64,000 nucleotides of DNA from an uncultured Pseudomonadota bacterium (GTDB lineage Bacteria > Myxococcota_A > UBA796 > GCA-2862545): contig CAJXTB010000019.1 in assembly GCA_913061235.1 (NCBI GenBank), positions 62,001 to 126,000 on the forward strand, in the 5' to 3' direction. Positions 8,621-16,595 of the stretch are shown here, piece by piece. The number at the start of each line of letters is the position of its first letter. Within the stretch, counting starts at the first letter, position 1. The translations under genes were made by a program, and so were the position numbers. The notes beneath the pieces were generated by a model. The model was not told where the DNA came from, made no database searches, and saw only the letters and a list, made by a program, of their open reading frames with translations.

Positions 8621-9349
8621 CTATTCTCTGCAATCCATATCGGTGACCGACAGGACCCCCGCCGAGACGACAACGCTGCTCGAATTGGCTGCAGAACCGG
8701 TCTGGGACCACATGGTGTCGAGGCAGGCGCGACCGGCCGGCGGCGTGTAGGTGATCTCAGCCTCGCCGAGCGCAACGTTGACGAAGACAGCCATGCCCGA
8801 GGTCGTGGTGGCCGTCGCGTCGAGGTCCACACCGGTTACAGTCGGAACGATGTAGTACGGACCATCCGCATCCACGTCGATGGCGTTGCTGTGGCCTGCG
8901 TCGAAGACGTTGCCGACCAACACCATGCCAAGTGTTGGATCTACATCGGGAATGTCAGCAAGGACCAGGTCCACCAGGCCCTGGGTGACGACCAGAATCC
9001 GCTCGGGCTGCGGTGGGGTATCCACGACGGTGATGAACTGGTGCATCTCCAACGCGCCGAGCGAGACGGCCAGGCGGCTCTCGCCGGACGGTAGCAGCAC
9101 GCTGACCTCTCCATCATCGTCACTGATTCCACAACCCATTTCGGTGCAGACCTCGACGTCGGCCACCGTCAATCCTGCGATGTTTTGGGTGACTGTGTCC
9201 CACACGATGGCGCCTGACGAGTCGGAGTCTGAGTCACCATCGGTGTCGGTGTCGGTCCCGTCGTCACAGCCTGCGAGCATGGCGCCGGTGAGCAGGCCGA
9301 AAATGGCGAGGGGGAAGGTAGGGAAACAACGAGCGGTAGTGTCGAACAT
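8621..9349 (-). CDS. Lipoprotein, paralogue of the one at 4035-4724
   Basis: 242-residue lipoprotein of unknown function. Start ATG 9349 has AGGAG with ideal 5-base spacing; a longer in-frame start at 9379 lacks this. The signal peptide ends in AMLAGC, and the mature N-terminus is an Asp/Ser/Thr linker (codons GAC, TCC and ACC repeated around 9215-9260). The globular part carries VEVCTEMGC and DDDGEVSVLLP, resembling a carboxypeptidase-regulatory-like beta-sandwich, and ends with ACLDTMWSQTG, shared in pattern with the lipoprotein at 4035. It lies directly upstream of the ECF sigma gene, so it may be a target or partner of that pathway; this is inference. Confidence 0.75.
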   Translation of the reverse strand: MFDTTARCFPTFPLAIFGLLTGAMLAGCDDGTDTDTDGDSDSDSSGAIVWDTVTQNIAGLTVADVEVCTEMGCGISDDDGEVSVLLPSGESRLAVSLGALEMHQFITVVDTPPQPERILVVTQGLVDLVLADIPDVDPTLGMVLVGNVFDAGHSNAIDVDADGPYYIVPTVTGVDLDATATTTSGMAVFVNVALGEAEITYTPPAGRACLDTMWSQTGSAANSSSVVVSAGVLSVTDMDCRE

Positions 9350-9501
9350 GTGAGCTCCTGGGTTGGATTCGTTTGGCACTACTGACGGTCCCCTCCTTGC
9401 GTTGCAGGCAGGTTCTTCTTTTCCTGAAACTGATCTACGTGAACGCCCAAAACACCCGTATTTCGAGCGTTATCGGTTCGGGCACTATCTTTGCGTGATG
9501 C

Positions 9502-10563
9502 CTAAGGAAGCAGTCGTGTCGCGAACTCGCGGTCCGCGAAGGTGCGGTCACCATCGGACAAAACGGCGACCACTAGGTCCAACGAAGGCACGATGTACAG
9601 GCGCTGACCGTTGTGTCCAGCAGCCACGAATGCGTCTGGGTAGCCAGTCGGGTGCAGGATTCCCTGACCGTCTCCGTCTAGACCAATGGCACCGATGTCC
9701 GCGTCCTCCCCCAAAGGAGCATTGAGCCACCAGGTCAGGCCGTAGGACGGATTGGCCTCGCTACCCGTCGCACAGGCGTCGCGCACGCCCCCGGGAAGCA
9801 CACGCTCGCCCTGCCACATGCCGTCGTCGCGAATGAGAACGCCGAACTTGGCCCACTCATAGGATGTGGTCCAAGCACCATACGGCAACATGGCATTGCC
9901 CTCAGGGTCTCGGTGCCAGCCGCCGTAGGACATGCCGATAGGCTCGAACACGCGGGTGTCGAGAACGGCGAGCGGGTCGGAGTCTGTGAGGCGCGAGACC
10001 AGCTCGCCAAAGACCATGAGGTGCGAACTCCCATATTCGAACTTCGAGCCTGACTCCCACTGGCTGTCCAGCTCGACTGCGAACGCGTACTTGTCGTCGA
10101 CACGCTGCTCCTCAGCCATGCCGTCTGTAGACAGGCTCAACCACCGTTGCTCAATGCCGCTGGTGAAGTGCAGCAGGTGCCGGGCGGTGACGTCTGGGCC
10201 CGCGGCAAGCTCGGGAATGGTGTCCATGACGGACGCATCGAGGTCGAGCACGCCGTCCTGTTCGAGCACTGCGCCCAAGGCACAGGAGAACGACTTTGTG
10301 CCGCTAAACAGGTGGCGGGGTGTGACGGGGTCGTAGTCGCTGCGCGTCCACTCGTACACAATGTCGGTGCCCTGGACGACCAGCATGTGCACGCCATTGT
10401 GGGCCTGAAGATACGCTGAGGCATCGTCAAAATGCCCCTGATCGACAGGTGCCGGTGTGGAGACGCCGAAGGTGTCGTCCCGTGGCAGGGGTACATCGCT
10501 GAAGTCCAGCTGGGCGCCGCATGCAACGGCCAAGAAACCAAACACAACCGGGGCAAACTTCAT
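9502..10563 (-). CDS. Serine hydrolase, class C beta-lactamase fold, lipoprotein
   Basis: 353-residue exported hydrolase. Start ATG 10563 has GGAGG 5 bases upstream and opens a lipoprotein signal with lipobox AVAC. The active-site motif SxxK is visible as SGTKSF, and a Tyr-containing YGSSH takes the place of the usual YxN. HNG near the C-terminus replaces the KTG of true beta-lactamases, which is the pattern of the esterase/peptidase-like 'beta-lactamase-related serine hydrolase' group. It is probably an envelope esterase or D-amino-acid peptidase rather than an antibiotic resistance enzyme. Confidence 0.85.
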   Translation of the reverse strand: MKFAPVVFGFLAVACGAQLDFSDVPLPRDDTFGVSTPAPVDQGHFDDASAYLQAHNGVHMLVVQGTDIVYEWTRSDYDPVTPRHLFSGTKSFSCALGAVLEQDGVLDLDASVMDTIPELAAGPDVTARHLLHFTSGIEQRWLSLSTDGMAEEQRVDDKYAFAVELDSQWESGSKFEYGSSHLMVFGELVSRLTDSDPLAVLDTRVFEPIGMSYGGWHRDPEGNAMLPYGAWTTSYEWAKFGVLIRDDGMWQGERVLPGGVRDACATGSEANPSYGLTWWLNAPLGEDADIGAIGLDGDGQGILHPTGYPDAFVAAGHNGQRLYIVPSLDLVVAVLSDGDRTFADREFATRLLP

Positions 10564-10751
10564 CGAACCTCCGCGGATTGGACACACGAGAGGCCGCAGA
10601 CGGAAAGGCGTTCACACTCTAGGCGCCGCAGACCCGGCCCTCGAAGACGTTCCGCAGCGGCTCCGGCCAGGCAGCACCTAGGATGCTCACCTTGGTCAGC
10701 GAGGCGGGTCGAGCTGGCGTTGAGGACAGCACTGGCGTGGGTTTCGTCCAT
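10560..10751 (-). CDS. Small hypothetical protein overlapping the serine hydrolase start
   Basis: A 63-residue reading frame with GGAGG ahead of ATG 10751 and a four-base ATGA overlap with the serine hydrolase start, which is what a translationally coupled leader gene would look like. The product (Arg-, Ala- and Cys-rich, no signal peptide, no domain) is not recognised. The hydrolase has its own good ribosome site, so the small gene could be spurious. Confidence 0.3.
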   Translation of the reverse strand: MDETHASAVLNASSTRLADQGEHPRCCLAGAAAERLRGPGLRRLECERLSVCGLSCVQSAEVR

Positions 10752-10835
10752 CGGTCCTCCGGTGTGAGTGGATTTCCCTGCCCAACTCCAGGGTACACCG
10801 GTCCTCTCACGAACACCGCGCACCGTCGCCTGCGC

Positions 10836-11527
10836 CTACAGCACGCTGACGAAGGCCGCTACCGTCGGAACCCCTGCCACTGCCAGGCCGTAAACATGTA
10901 CGTCTTCGAGGCTGACCAGACTGTCATCGCGCTCCGCGCCGTTCGTGCGGACCGTCGTTGTCACCTGTTCGGTGGCCAACGTCTCCCCATCGGCATTCAG
11001 CACGTCCACCGATAGCGTGAGGGCATTGCCAACTGCACTGTCGGCGAACTGTAGACCCTGAATGGAGAACACGCCCGCTGTGTGCCCCACCGTCGGCTCG
11101 ATAGCGCCGATTTCATTCCCATCTTCGGTTGTCAGATTCACAAAGGAGGTCGGCATCTCGCCGACAACCAGCAGGTCTTGCTTGAGGATTAGCCTGAAGG
11201 CGCCATGAGCGATGTCGACGGTGCCGCGCCATTTCCGGTCGGTGCCATCGACAAAGAGCTCGGCCTGCTCGTCAATGACGCTGACATCGCCGTCGGTCTC
11301 CTGAACCATCATGTCGAAGTAGCTGCGTTCCGACACGTCGCCGTTGATGTCGAAGTCGAGGTGAAAGGTGACATCGTAAGCATCGAACTCGCCGTCAATC
11401 GGCGTAGTGGTCGCTGAGATGATGCCGCTTGCGCCGTCCCAATTGACCTCGGCCTCGCCACCTCTTCGGGGTCGAGAGGGATGACAAGCTCAAACTCGTA
11501 GCCAGTATCGTGGTGACCATTGCCCAC
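10836..11527 (-). pseudogene. Frameshifted hypothetical gene
   Basis: Two reading frames make one plausible beta-rich acidic protein of about 230 residues. The first runs from GTG 11527 through YEFELVIPLDPEE; near 11457 the sensible frame moves by one base and continues with GEAEVNWDGASGIISATT to the stop at 10836. Restoring one G in the short G run near 11456-11459 would join them as EEGGEAEVNW. No signal peptide precedes the GTG, so the N-terminus may also be lost. It starts 3 bases after the LysR stop. This could be a real decay event or a sequencing error; the function is unknown. Confidence 0.5.
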
Positions 11528-11529
11528 TG

Positions 11530-12438
11530 CTAGGACGGCCCTTGCACGGCATCTGACGTGATCTGAGCGGCCAGCAAGTCCACGAAGGCCCTTACCTTTT
11601 GCGCCAGATGGCTCTTGCTTGGGTAGGCGACGTAGATTGGCAACGAACCAATGCTCCAGTCCGACAACACCCGAACGAGACGCCCATCGGCAATGCCCTC
11701 GTGGGCGAGCATGGGCGGAAGGACACCAATGGCTAGGCCGCCGAGAGTGAGCTGCCGAACCAACTCAACGCTGTTGGTCGTGCAGCGGCTGGGCAGGGAC
11801 ACCTCAAGGTGCTCCCGACCATTGTCGAAGGGCAGCACGATGGGGTCCGTGCTGTGGCTGTACATCATGTTCGAGTGACCAGACAGCTCCCCAGGGTGCT
11901 CCGGGCGACCGTGTTTCGTCAGGTAGGCGGGGCTTGCCACCATCCAACCCTCCATAATGGCCAACTTGCGAACCACCAGCGACGAGTCCGGCAATGCGCC
12001 AATGCGGACCGCCAAATCGATGTGCTCGTCGACAAGGTCAACGTTGCGTTCGTTGATGACCACCTGCACAGACATACCTGGATTCTGCTCCAAATACGCG
12101 ACCAAGACCGGTCCCAACAGAGTCCCTGCAAACAGCTGAAAGGTGGCGATTCGCAGCGTGCCCTGAGGCGCCTCAGCGCGGCTTTGCACCCAGGCGTGGG
12201 CCTGTCCGGCGAGCTGCACCGCTTGCTTGCCGCGCTCGTAGTAGCCCTCGCCAATCTCAGTGAGCTGAATGGCACGCGTCGTGCGCTGAAGCAGGCGTAC
12301 CCCGAGGCTCTTCTCGAGGTCCTGTACCCACCGACTGACCGTGGAACGCGGCATGTTTAGAGCGCGAGCGGCGGCACTGAATCCACCACGCTGGACAACC
12401 TCCACAAAGACCCGCATCTGATTGAGGTCTTCGTCCAT
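11530..12438 (-). CDS. LysR-family transcriptional regulator
   Basis: 302 residues. The winged helix-turn-helix is at the N-terminus (MRVFVEVVQRGGFSAAARAL, then STVSRWVQDLEKSLGVRLLQR) and the effector-binding domain follows from about residue 90. ATG 12438 has GGAGG immediately upstream, and the longer in-frame start at 12513 is rejected. It is transcribed divergently from the oxidoreductase at 12532, with a perfect inverted repeat between them, which indicates that it controls that operon and itself. The domain pattern matches the small-aldehyde/quinone-responsive LysR group (YafC/AaeR-like in layout); the inducer is not known. Confidence 0.9.
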   Translation of the reverse strand: MDEDLNQMRVFVEVVQRGGFSAAARALNMPRSTVSRWVQDLEKSLGVRLLQRTTRAIQLTEIGEGYYERGKQAVQLAGQAHAWVQSRAEAPQGTLRIATFQLFAGTLLGPVLVAYLEQNPGMSVQVVINERNVDLVDEHIDLAVRIGALPDSSLVVRKLAIMEGWMVASPAYLTKHGRPEHPGELSGHSNMMYSHSTDPIVLPFDNGREHLEVSLPSRCTTNSVELVRQLTLGGLAIGVLPPMLAHEGIADGRLVRVLSDWSIGSLPIYVAYPSKSHLAQKVRAFVDLLAAQITSDAVQGPS

Positions 12439-12446
12439 GTCTCCTC

Positions 12447-12467
12447 CATGGGACAAACTATCCCATG
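12447..12467. promoter_or_regulatory. Probable LysR operator (inverted repeat)
   Basis: CATGGGA (12447-12453), spacer of 7, TCCCATG (12461-12467): a perfect 7-base inverted repeat with an inner T-N11-A, as in LysR boxes. It lies 9 bases from the LysR start and 65 bases before the oxidoreductase start, so bound protein would block lysR translation-initiation DNA (autorepression) and could activate the divergent genes. Confidence 0.7.
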
Positions 12468-12531
12468 AGTGGTCGTCGTCAACGCAGCCACAACGCATAG
12501 TAACGGTCATCACTCACCCTAAGGAGCCCCC

Positions 12532-13467
12532 ATGAAGGCCATTCGAATCCACGGCTACGGCGACGTCGAGACCCTCAGGTATGAGGACGCGCCACTGCCT
12601 GAGCCGGGCCCCGAAGATGTTCGAATTCGGGTGCACGCTGCAGGCGTGAATCCGGTGGATTGGAAGATTCGCGCTGGCTACCTGGCTTCGATGCTGCCAC
12701 ACGAAATGCCACTGACCCTGGGTTGGGACGTGTCAGGTGTTGTGGAAAAGGTCGGCGCAAACGTGACCCATCTGTCGGTCGGAGACGCGGTGTACAGCCG
12801 CCCTGACATTACCCGCAACGGTACCTACGCCGAGTTCGTGGTGGTGCGAGCCTCTGAAGCGGCCGCAAAGCCCGAGACCCTGACCCACAACGAAGCGGCA
12901 GCAGTTCCCCTGGCAGGACTCACCGCTTGGCAGGCCCTGTTCGACCACGCGCAGTTGAAGCCCGGCGAACGGGTGCTGATTCATGCGGGGGCTGGCGGCG
13001 TAGGCAGCTTTGCCATCCAGCTGGCCAAGTGGTCCGGCGCTCATGTCATCTCCACCGCATCCGCAGCCAACGAGGCACTGGTCCGAGACTTGGGTGCAGA
13101 CGAGTTCGTGGACTACCGCTCTCAGCGGTTCGAGCAGGTCCTCGCTAAGGTCGATGTGGTCTTGGACACCATCGGCGGCGACACGCAAGAACGGTCCATC
13201 CAGCTACTGAAGTCCGGCGGTCGACTCATCTCGGTGACCACGCCCCCAGAGGCCGACGCCCTCGCGGCAGTCGGCGCCACCGGCAACCTGTTCATGGTTC
13301 AGCCGAGCAGCGAGAGCCTGGGTCGCATTGGCGCGCTGATCGATTCCGGCAGCGTCCGCGTCTTGATCGACTCGGTGTTTCCCCTAGCAGAAGCCCGCGC
13401 AGCCCACACAAAGAGTGAAACCGGCCGAGCCAAGGGCAAAATCGTGCTCGAAGTCGTTCCAGCGTAG
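12532..13467 (+). CDS. Zinc-independent quinone oxidoreductase-like (MDR family) enzyme
   Basis: 311-residue NADP-dependent oxidoreductase of the medium-chain dehydrogenase/reductase family. ATG 12532 has AAGGAG 5 bases upstream. The GroES-like N-terminal half (YGDVETLRYEDAPLPEPGP) is followed by the Rossmann motif GAGGVGSFAIQLAKW around residues 149-165. The structural and catalytic zinc cysteines of alcohol dehydrogenases are absent, as in quinone reductases and enoyl reductases. It is followed at 33 bases by an HchA-type gene; the pair likely detoxifies quinones and reactive aldehydes under the divergent LysR regulator. Confidence 0.88.
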   Translation: MKAIRIHGYGDVETLRYEDAPLPEPGPEDVRIRVHAAGVNPVDWKIRAGYLASMLPHEMPLTLGWDVSGVVEKVGANVTHLSVGDAVYSRPDITRNGTYAEFVVVRASEAAAKPETLTHNEAAAVPLAGLTAWQALFDHAQLKPGERVLIHAGAGGVGSFAIQLAKWSGAHVISTASAANEALVRDLGADEFVDYRSQRFEQVLAKVDVVLDTIGGDTQERSIQLLKSGGRLISVTTPPEADALAAVGATGNLFMVQPSSESLGRIGALIDSGSVRVLIDSVFPLAEARAAHTKSETGRAKGKIVLEVVPA

Positions 13468-13500
13468 GCCAGCCCCCCCAAAAAATACGAGGAAGAACAC

Positions 13501-14355
13501 ATGCTCAAATCACTCTTAGGAATCGCCCCAAAGCAAGAGGAAGACGGGTCATTCAGCCCTTCGTGGCTTGCCTTGAAGTTGTCGACCTCGAAGGTTTCCG
13601 ACTTCGAGAACATTCCGTACGCCAAGTATGAAGGCAAACGAGCGAAAATCTTGGTGGTCTTTACCGAACAGAAGAACATGACCATGCTCAATGGCAAGGC
13701 CTTCTCGACGGGAAACCACCCGGTAGAAGCTCTGTTACCCATGTTGCACCTACGGAATGCGGGCTTTGAATTCGAAATCGCCACACCGAGCGGAAAGCCG
13801 GTCGCCTTTGAGATGTGGGCCATGCCGCGCGAAGACACAGCGGTCATGGGCATCTACGAAGACCTCAAGTCCAGCTTTCAAAACCCAAAGGCTCTTCCGG
13901 ACGTTCTCGTAAGCTTCCAGGCAGAGATTGAGTCGTATGCAGCAGTCTTTGTACCCGGCGGACACGGCGCAATGCTGGGCATTCCCGAAGACCAGAACGT
14001 GGGAGACATGCTGCGATTGGCGCATGAGCACGAGCTGTTCACCATCAGCCTATGCCACGGCCCAGGCTCATTCTTGGCCACTGCATTGGGGGGTCACGAG
14101 TTCCTCTACAGTGGGTACAAGATGGCTGTCTTCCCCGACTCCGTCGACAAGCAGACCCCGATGATTGGCTACATGCCCGGCGCAATGCCGTGGCAGCTGG
14201 AAGCGAAGCTCCGCGAGCTCGGTGCGACCGTCGTGAACACCAAGAGCGACAAGACCGTCTGCCTGGACCGACACCTCATCACCGGTGCCAGTCCACTAGC
14301 GGCCAACGAGCTCGGTAAGTTGGCAGCAACAACATTGCTGGAACAGCTGACCTAG
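13501..14355 (+). CDS. hchA: DJ-1/PfpI family glyoxalase III / protein deglycase
   Basis: 284 residues, the usual length for Hsp31/HchA. Converts methylglyoxal to lactate without cofactors and/or repairs glycated proteins. The nucleophile elbow SLCHGPG places Cys185 and His186 at the same numbers as in Escherichia coli HchA, and the conserved FVPGGHGAM and SKDNT-like C-terminal elements are present. ATG 13501 is preceded by GAGGAAG. Its position behind the oxidoreductase and the LysR operator suggests electrophile stress control. Confidence 0.9.
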   Translation: MLKSLLGIAPKQEEDGSFSPSWLALKLSTSKVSDFENIPYAKYEGKRAKILVVFTEQKNMTMLNGKAFSTGNHPVEALLPMLHLRNAGFEFEIATPSGKPVAFEMWAMPREDTAVMGIYEDLKSSFQNPKALPDVLVSFQAEIESYAAVFVPGGHGAMLGIPEDQNVGDMLRLAHEHELFTISLCHGPGSFLATALGGHEFLYSGYKMAVFPDSVDKQTPMIGYMPGAMPWQLEAKLRELGATVVNTKSDKTVCLDRHLITGASPLAANELGKLAATTLLEQLT

Positions 14356-14405
14356 CGCGTGTAGCGAACGCGGGTGTCAACGTCAGACGCCCGCCGCATC
14401 CGCCA

Positions 14406-14516
14406 TCAGTACAAGCCGTTCGTCGCGTCGCCAGTGCGGCGAGCGTCAGCGGGGTGGTCGTGCCCGGCAGTACAGGCAAGCAGCAGCACAACTGGGCAGA
14501 GCAGGTGTGGACGCAT
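14406..14516 (-). CDS. Very small lipoprotein candidate
   Basis: 36 residues. MRPHLLCPVVLLLAC is a clean type II signal with Cys15, followed by a 21-residue polar tail. The ribosome site is weak (GGGGTG). It is too short for a folded domain and resembles entericidin-like small lipoproteins or a truncated gene. Only the signal supports it. Confidence 0.35.
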   Translation of the reverse strand: MRPHLLCPVVLLLACTAGHDHPADARRTGDATNGLY

Positions 14517-14561
14517 GTAGAAGACGACACCCCACCCGAGCCCGCCTCCGAGGGGCCCGTC

Positions 14562-14822
14562 GTGAACACAGAGCTCACTGAAAACCTGACGCTATGCAGC
14601 AATCGCACGCCCCTATCCGCGTTTCAACAACAGGCGGTTCCGTGGTTCACAGCCAACGCAGACCAATCCACCGCCGCACGTATCGCCCGATTCCAAGAGA
14701 GCGGCGGCTCCACCGAACACGCTGCAATCGCCCTGGGACACCTCCAGGCCGAACAAGCCGTCCCAGCGCTCGAGCCACACAAGACCCGCTCGCCCTGTGG
14801 CCCCAATTGCGCAAGCCGCTAG
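14562..14822 (+). CDS. Small hypothetical protein
   Basis: 86 residues from GTG 14562, with GAGGGG 6 bases upstream, divergent from the small lipoprotein. A longer in-frame start at 14454 would overlap that gene. The product is polar with four Cys, no signal peptide and no recognised domain. Codon third positions are only moderately GC-rich, so coding status is uncertain. Confidence 0.35.
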   Translation: MNTELTENLTLCSNRTPLSAFQQQAVPWFTANADQSTAARIARFQESGGSTEHAAIALGHLQAEQAVPALEPHKTRSPCGPNCASR

Positions 14823-14938
14823 CAATCCAGAGCTGACCGACGCCGCGACAGACCGCTGTGGCTGCTAAACATGGCGTAGGTTCCAGCTAGCTAGTCGGAG
14901 GAACACCGACACGCTTCACAGAGCGCTGTCCATCACCT

Positions 14939-15736
14939 TCACAGCACGCTGCTGGACTCCGTCTCAACCACGGCACGGAACAACACTTCGTCGCCGCGCA
15001 GGATGTCCGCCGCGTACACATCGCCGCCCAAGCTCCAGGTCAGGACGTCCAGCACATCCCCCACCACGGCCTGTCCCGAGTACTTCAGCTCTGCTCTATG
15101 AATGCTCTCAGAACCGCCACGACGGGAGAGCGCAGAGGCCACGAAGCGCACGTAGTTCGCCGCATTGACGTGCTTGAAGATGTCGATGTCCGACGCTCGC
15201 ACGGTGATGCGGTACCGGTCCACCTCTTCCGGGCGGTCCGTCGGCAACGCAAGTTCGAGGGTGCCCGGTCGCAAGGGTTGAGACGGGTCGAACAGCGAGC
15301 CGGGTGTGCCAGCGTGAGCGGTCCCTCGAACACCGTCGAGCTCGCCTTCGTAGACGGACTCGCGGGTCTTGATGGGCAGCCGAGCGAGCCTTCCCGTGGG
15401 GCCCATGAAGGCGCCGCGAATGTGGCAATGGGCCAGCTTGACGCCGTCATCGCGCAGTACGTCTTGAAGACCTTCGGCAACCGACCGTCCCGCATAAGTC
15501 ATGGCGCAGCGAATCTCACAGCGCTGGTCCATGCCAAAGCGTCGGTTCATCGCAATGGACTGCTGAACCACGTAGAAACCATGTCCCTCGTGAACGGCCT
15601 CTACCAGTCCCAGCTCAGGCTCGTCCATCCACAGCCACCGGCAGTGCTCCATGTACGAGATGATGGACGGGAGTGTCACCCACCGGTCGGGGCCACACTC
15701 GGTACCGCGCGTAGTAAGGGGAATGCTGAAGATCAT
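14939..15736 (-). CDS. Acyl-ACP thioesterase-like protein (double hotdog fold)
   Basis: 265 residues that would release fatty acids from acyl carrier protein or CoA. The C-terminal hotdog half carries SDIDIFKHVNAANYVRF, matching the Asp/His/Asn region (NxHVNN) of plant and bacterial FatA-type thioesterases; the N-terminal half keeps the second hotdog with WDPSI-like YMEHCRWLWM. Start 15736 was chosen because it begins just before the conserved fold; ATG 15793 in the same frame is possible and neither has a strong ribosome site. Substrate chain length is not predictable. Confidence 0.7.
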   Translation of the reverse strand: MIFSIPLTTRGTECGPDRWVTLPSIISYMEHCRWLWMDEPELGLVEAVHEGHGFYVVQQSIAMNRRFGMDQRCEIRCAMTYAGRSVAEGLQDVLRDDGVKLAHCHIRGAFMGPTGRLARLPIKTRESVYEGELDGVRGTAHAGTPGSLFDPSQPLRPGTLELALPTDRPEEVDRYRITVRASDIDIFKHVNAANYVRFVASALSRRGGSESIHRAELKYSGQAVVGDVLDVLTWSLGGDVYAADILRGDEVLFRAVVETESSSVL

Positions 15737-16030
15737 GTTGGTGTGCCGTCCGTTCGTCCAAAGAGCGTGGCTTGCCGTACAGTTGGGCCACATCTGGGTG
15801 CTGGCCGGCGACTATCGCGCTGGTGTTGTTGGGTGGGAGAGGGATGGCCTCGTTATTGGGAGGCTGTTCGTCTCTTCGCAAAACGAGACCTCGCGGTATG
15901 ACCGCTCAAAGGGCGAGCAGAGCAGGGCACCATCGGGGTCGGCTGGCAGAGCCCAATCGGCGAGGCAGCAGACCGAACCAATTTGGAACGCGTAATCTAC
16001 GGCCAGCGATGAGAACTCGGAGGCGAAGAT
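15737..16030. other. Intergenic stretch without a convincing gene
   Basis: Between the divergent thioesterase and the small gene at 16031. Several short frames cross it, none with a good ribosome site and recognisable product. It presumably holds the two promoters. Confidence 0.5.
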
Positions 16031-16369
16031 ATGGATTGGAAGCCAATTTCACAGGACGGTCTGCAAGAGTTGATTCGCGGTGGCATCCAAACCATGTCTG
16101 CCAAAGACAGGGCTCTGTGGGAACGAGTCAAGATGGAGCCTGCCAAGTGGGCTCTTCCCCCGTTGGGGGACCTAGGTGGCGGCTTTTGGACGGTTTCAGT
16201 TCTCGGTGAGTACGCGCTTTGGTACAACGACATTGAGGACGGGTTCAATGTCTCACGCTTCCGAAAAAACGGAACCCTCGACGAGTACATCTGCAACCAG
16301 GATGACGTGAGCACGGCGCTTCACAACCTGGTCTTGGCCAATCAGGCTGCGGAACACGCCCGCGATTGA
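16031..16369 (+). CDS. Hypothetical protein
   Basis: 112-residue cytoplasmic protein with GGAGG 8 bases before the ATG. Composition is that of a folded globular protein (aromatic-rich centre GGFWTVSVLGEYALWYNDIEDGF). No family recognised. The aromatic central part and small size recall immunity-type or SUKH-like proteins, but I cannot support that assignment. Confidence 0.65.
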   Translation: MDWKPISQDGLQELIRGGIQTMSAKDRALWERVKMEPAKWALPPLGDLGGGFWTVSVLGEYALWYNDIEDGFNVSRFRKNGTLDEYICNQDDVSTALHNLVLANQAAEHARD

Positions 16370-16382
16370 GTCGGAGAGCTCC

Positions 16383-16595
16383 ATGAACATCGTAGAGCTC
16401 CCGGTCGCACAATCCTGTCTCCACGACGGCACAATTGAAGCGATTCACACCGCAGGAACCATGCGCTTCACAAGCTCATGTAAGCACATCACCACGGCGC
16501 TCGGGAAGCCTCCCTATTCGTACACCACCATCCAGCTCTGCACCTCAACACGTTCCCCACCTCCACCATTCAGATCCCGTTCGTTCGGCCCGTAG
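16383..16595 (+). CDS. Doubtful small hypothetical protein
   Basis: 70 residues, starting 13 bases after the previous stop with GGAG 6 bases upstream of the ATG. Its last 82 bases run antisense through the 3' end of the PNGase F-like gene and encode a Ser/Pro/Arg-rich tail typical of a shadow frame. It may be a gene that lost its natural stop. Confidence 0.25.
   Translation: MNIVELPVAQSCLHDGTIEAIHTAGTMRFTSSCKHITTALGKPPYSYTTIQLCTSTRSPPPPFRSRSFGP

Noticed and set aside
8528-9094. 188-residue plus-strand frame
   Set aside because: Antisense to the lipoprotein at 8621-9349 and the start of the ECF sigma gene; both opposing genes have clear motifs.
9362-9500. Possible ECF-type promoter upstream of the lipoprotein at 9349
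   Set aside because: A GAAC-like element is present but I could not match a paired -10 with proper spacing.
15098-15901. 267-residue reading frame on the plus strand
   Set aside because: Antisense of the thioesterase gene, no ribosome site and no recognisable fold.
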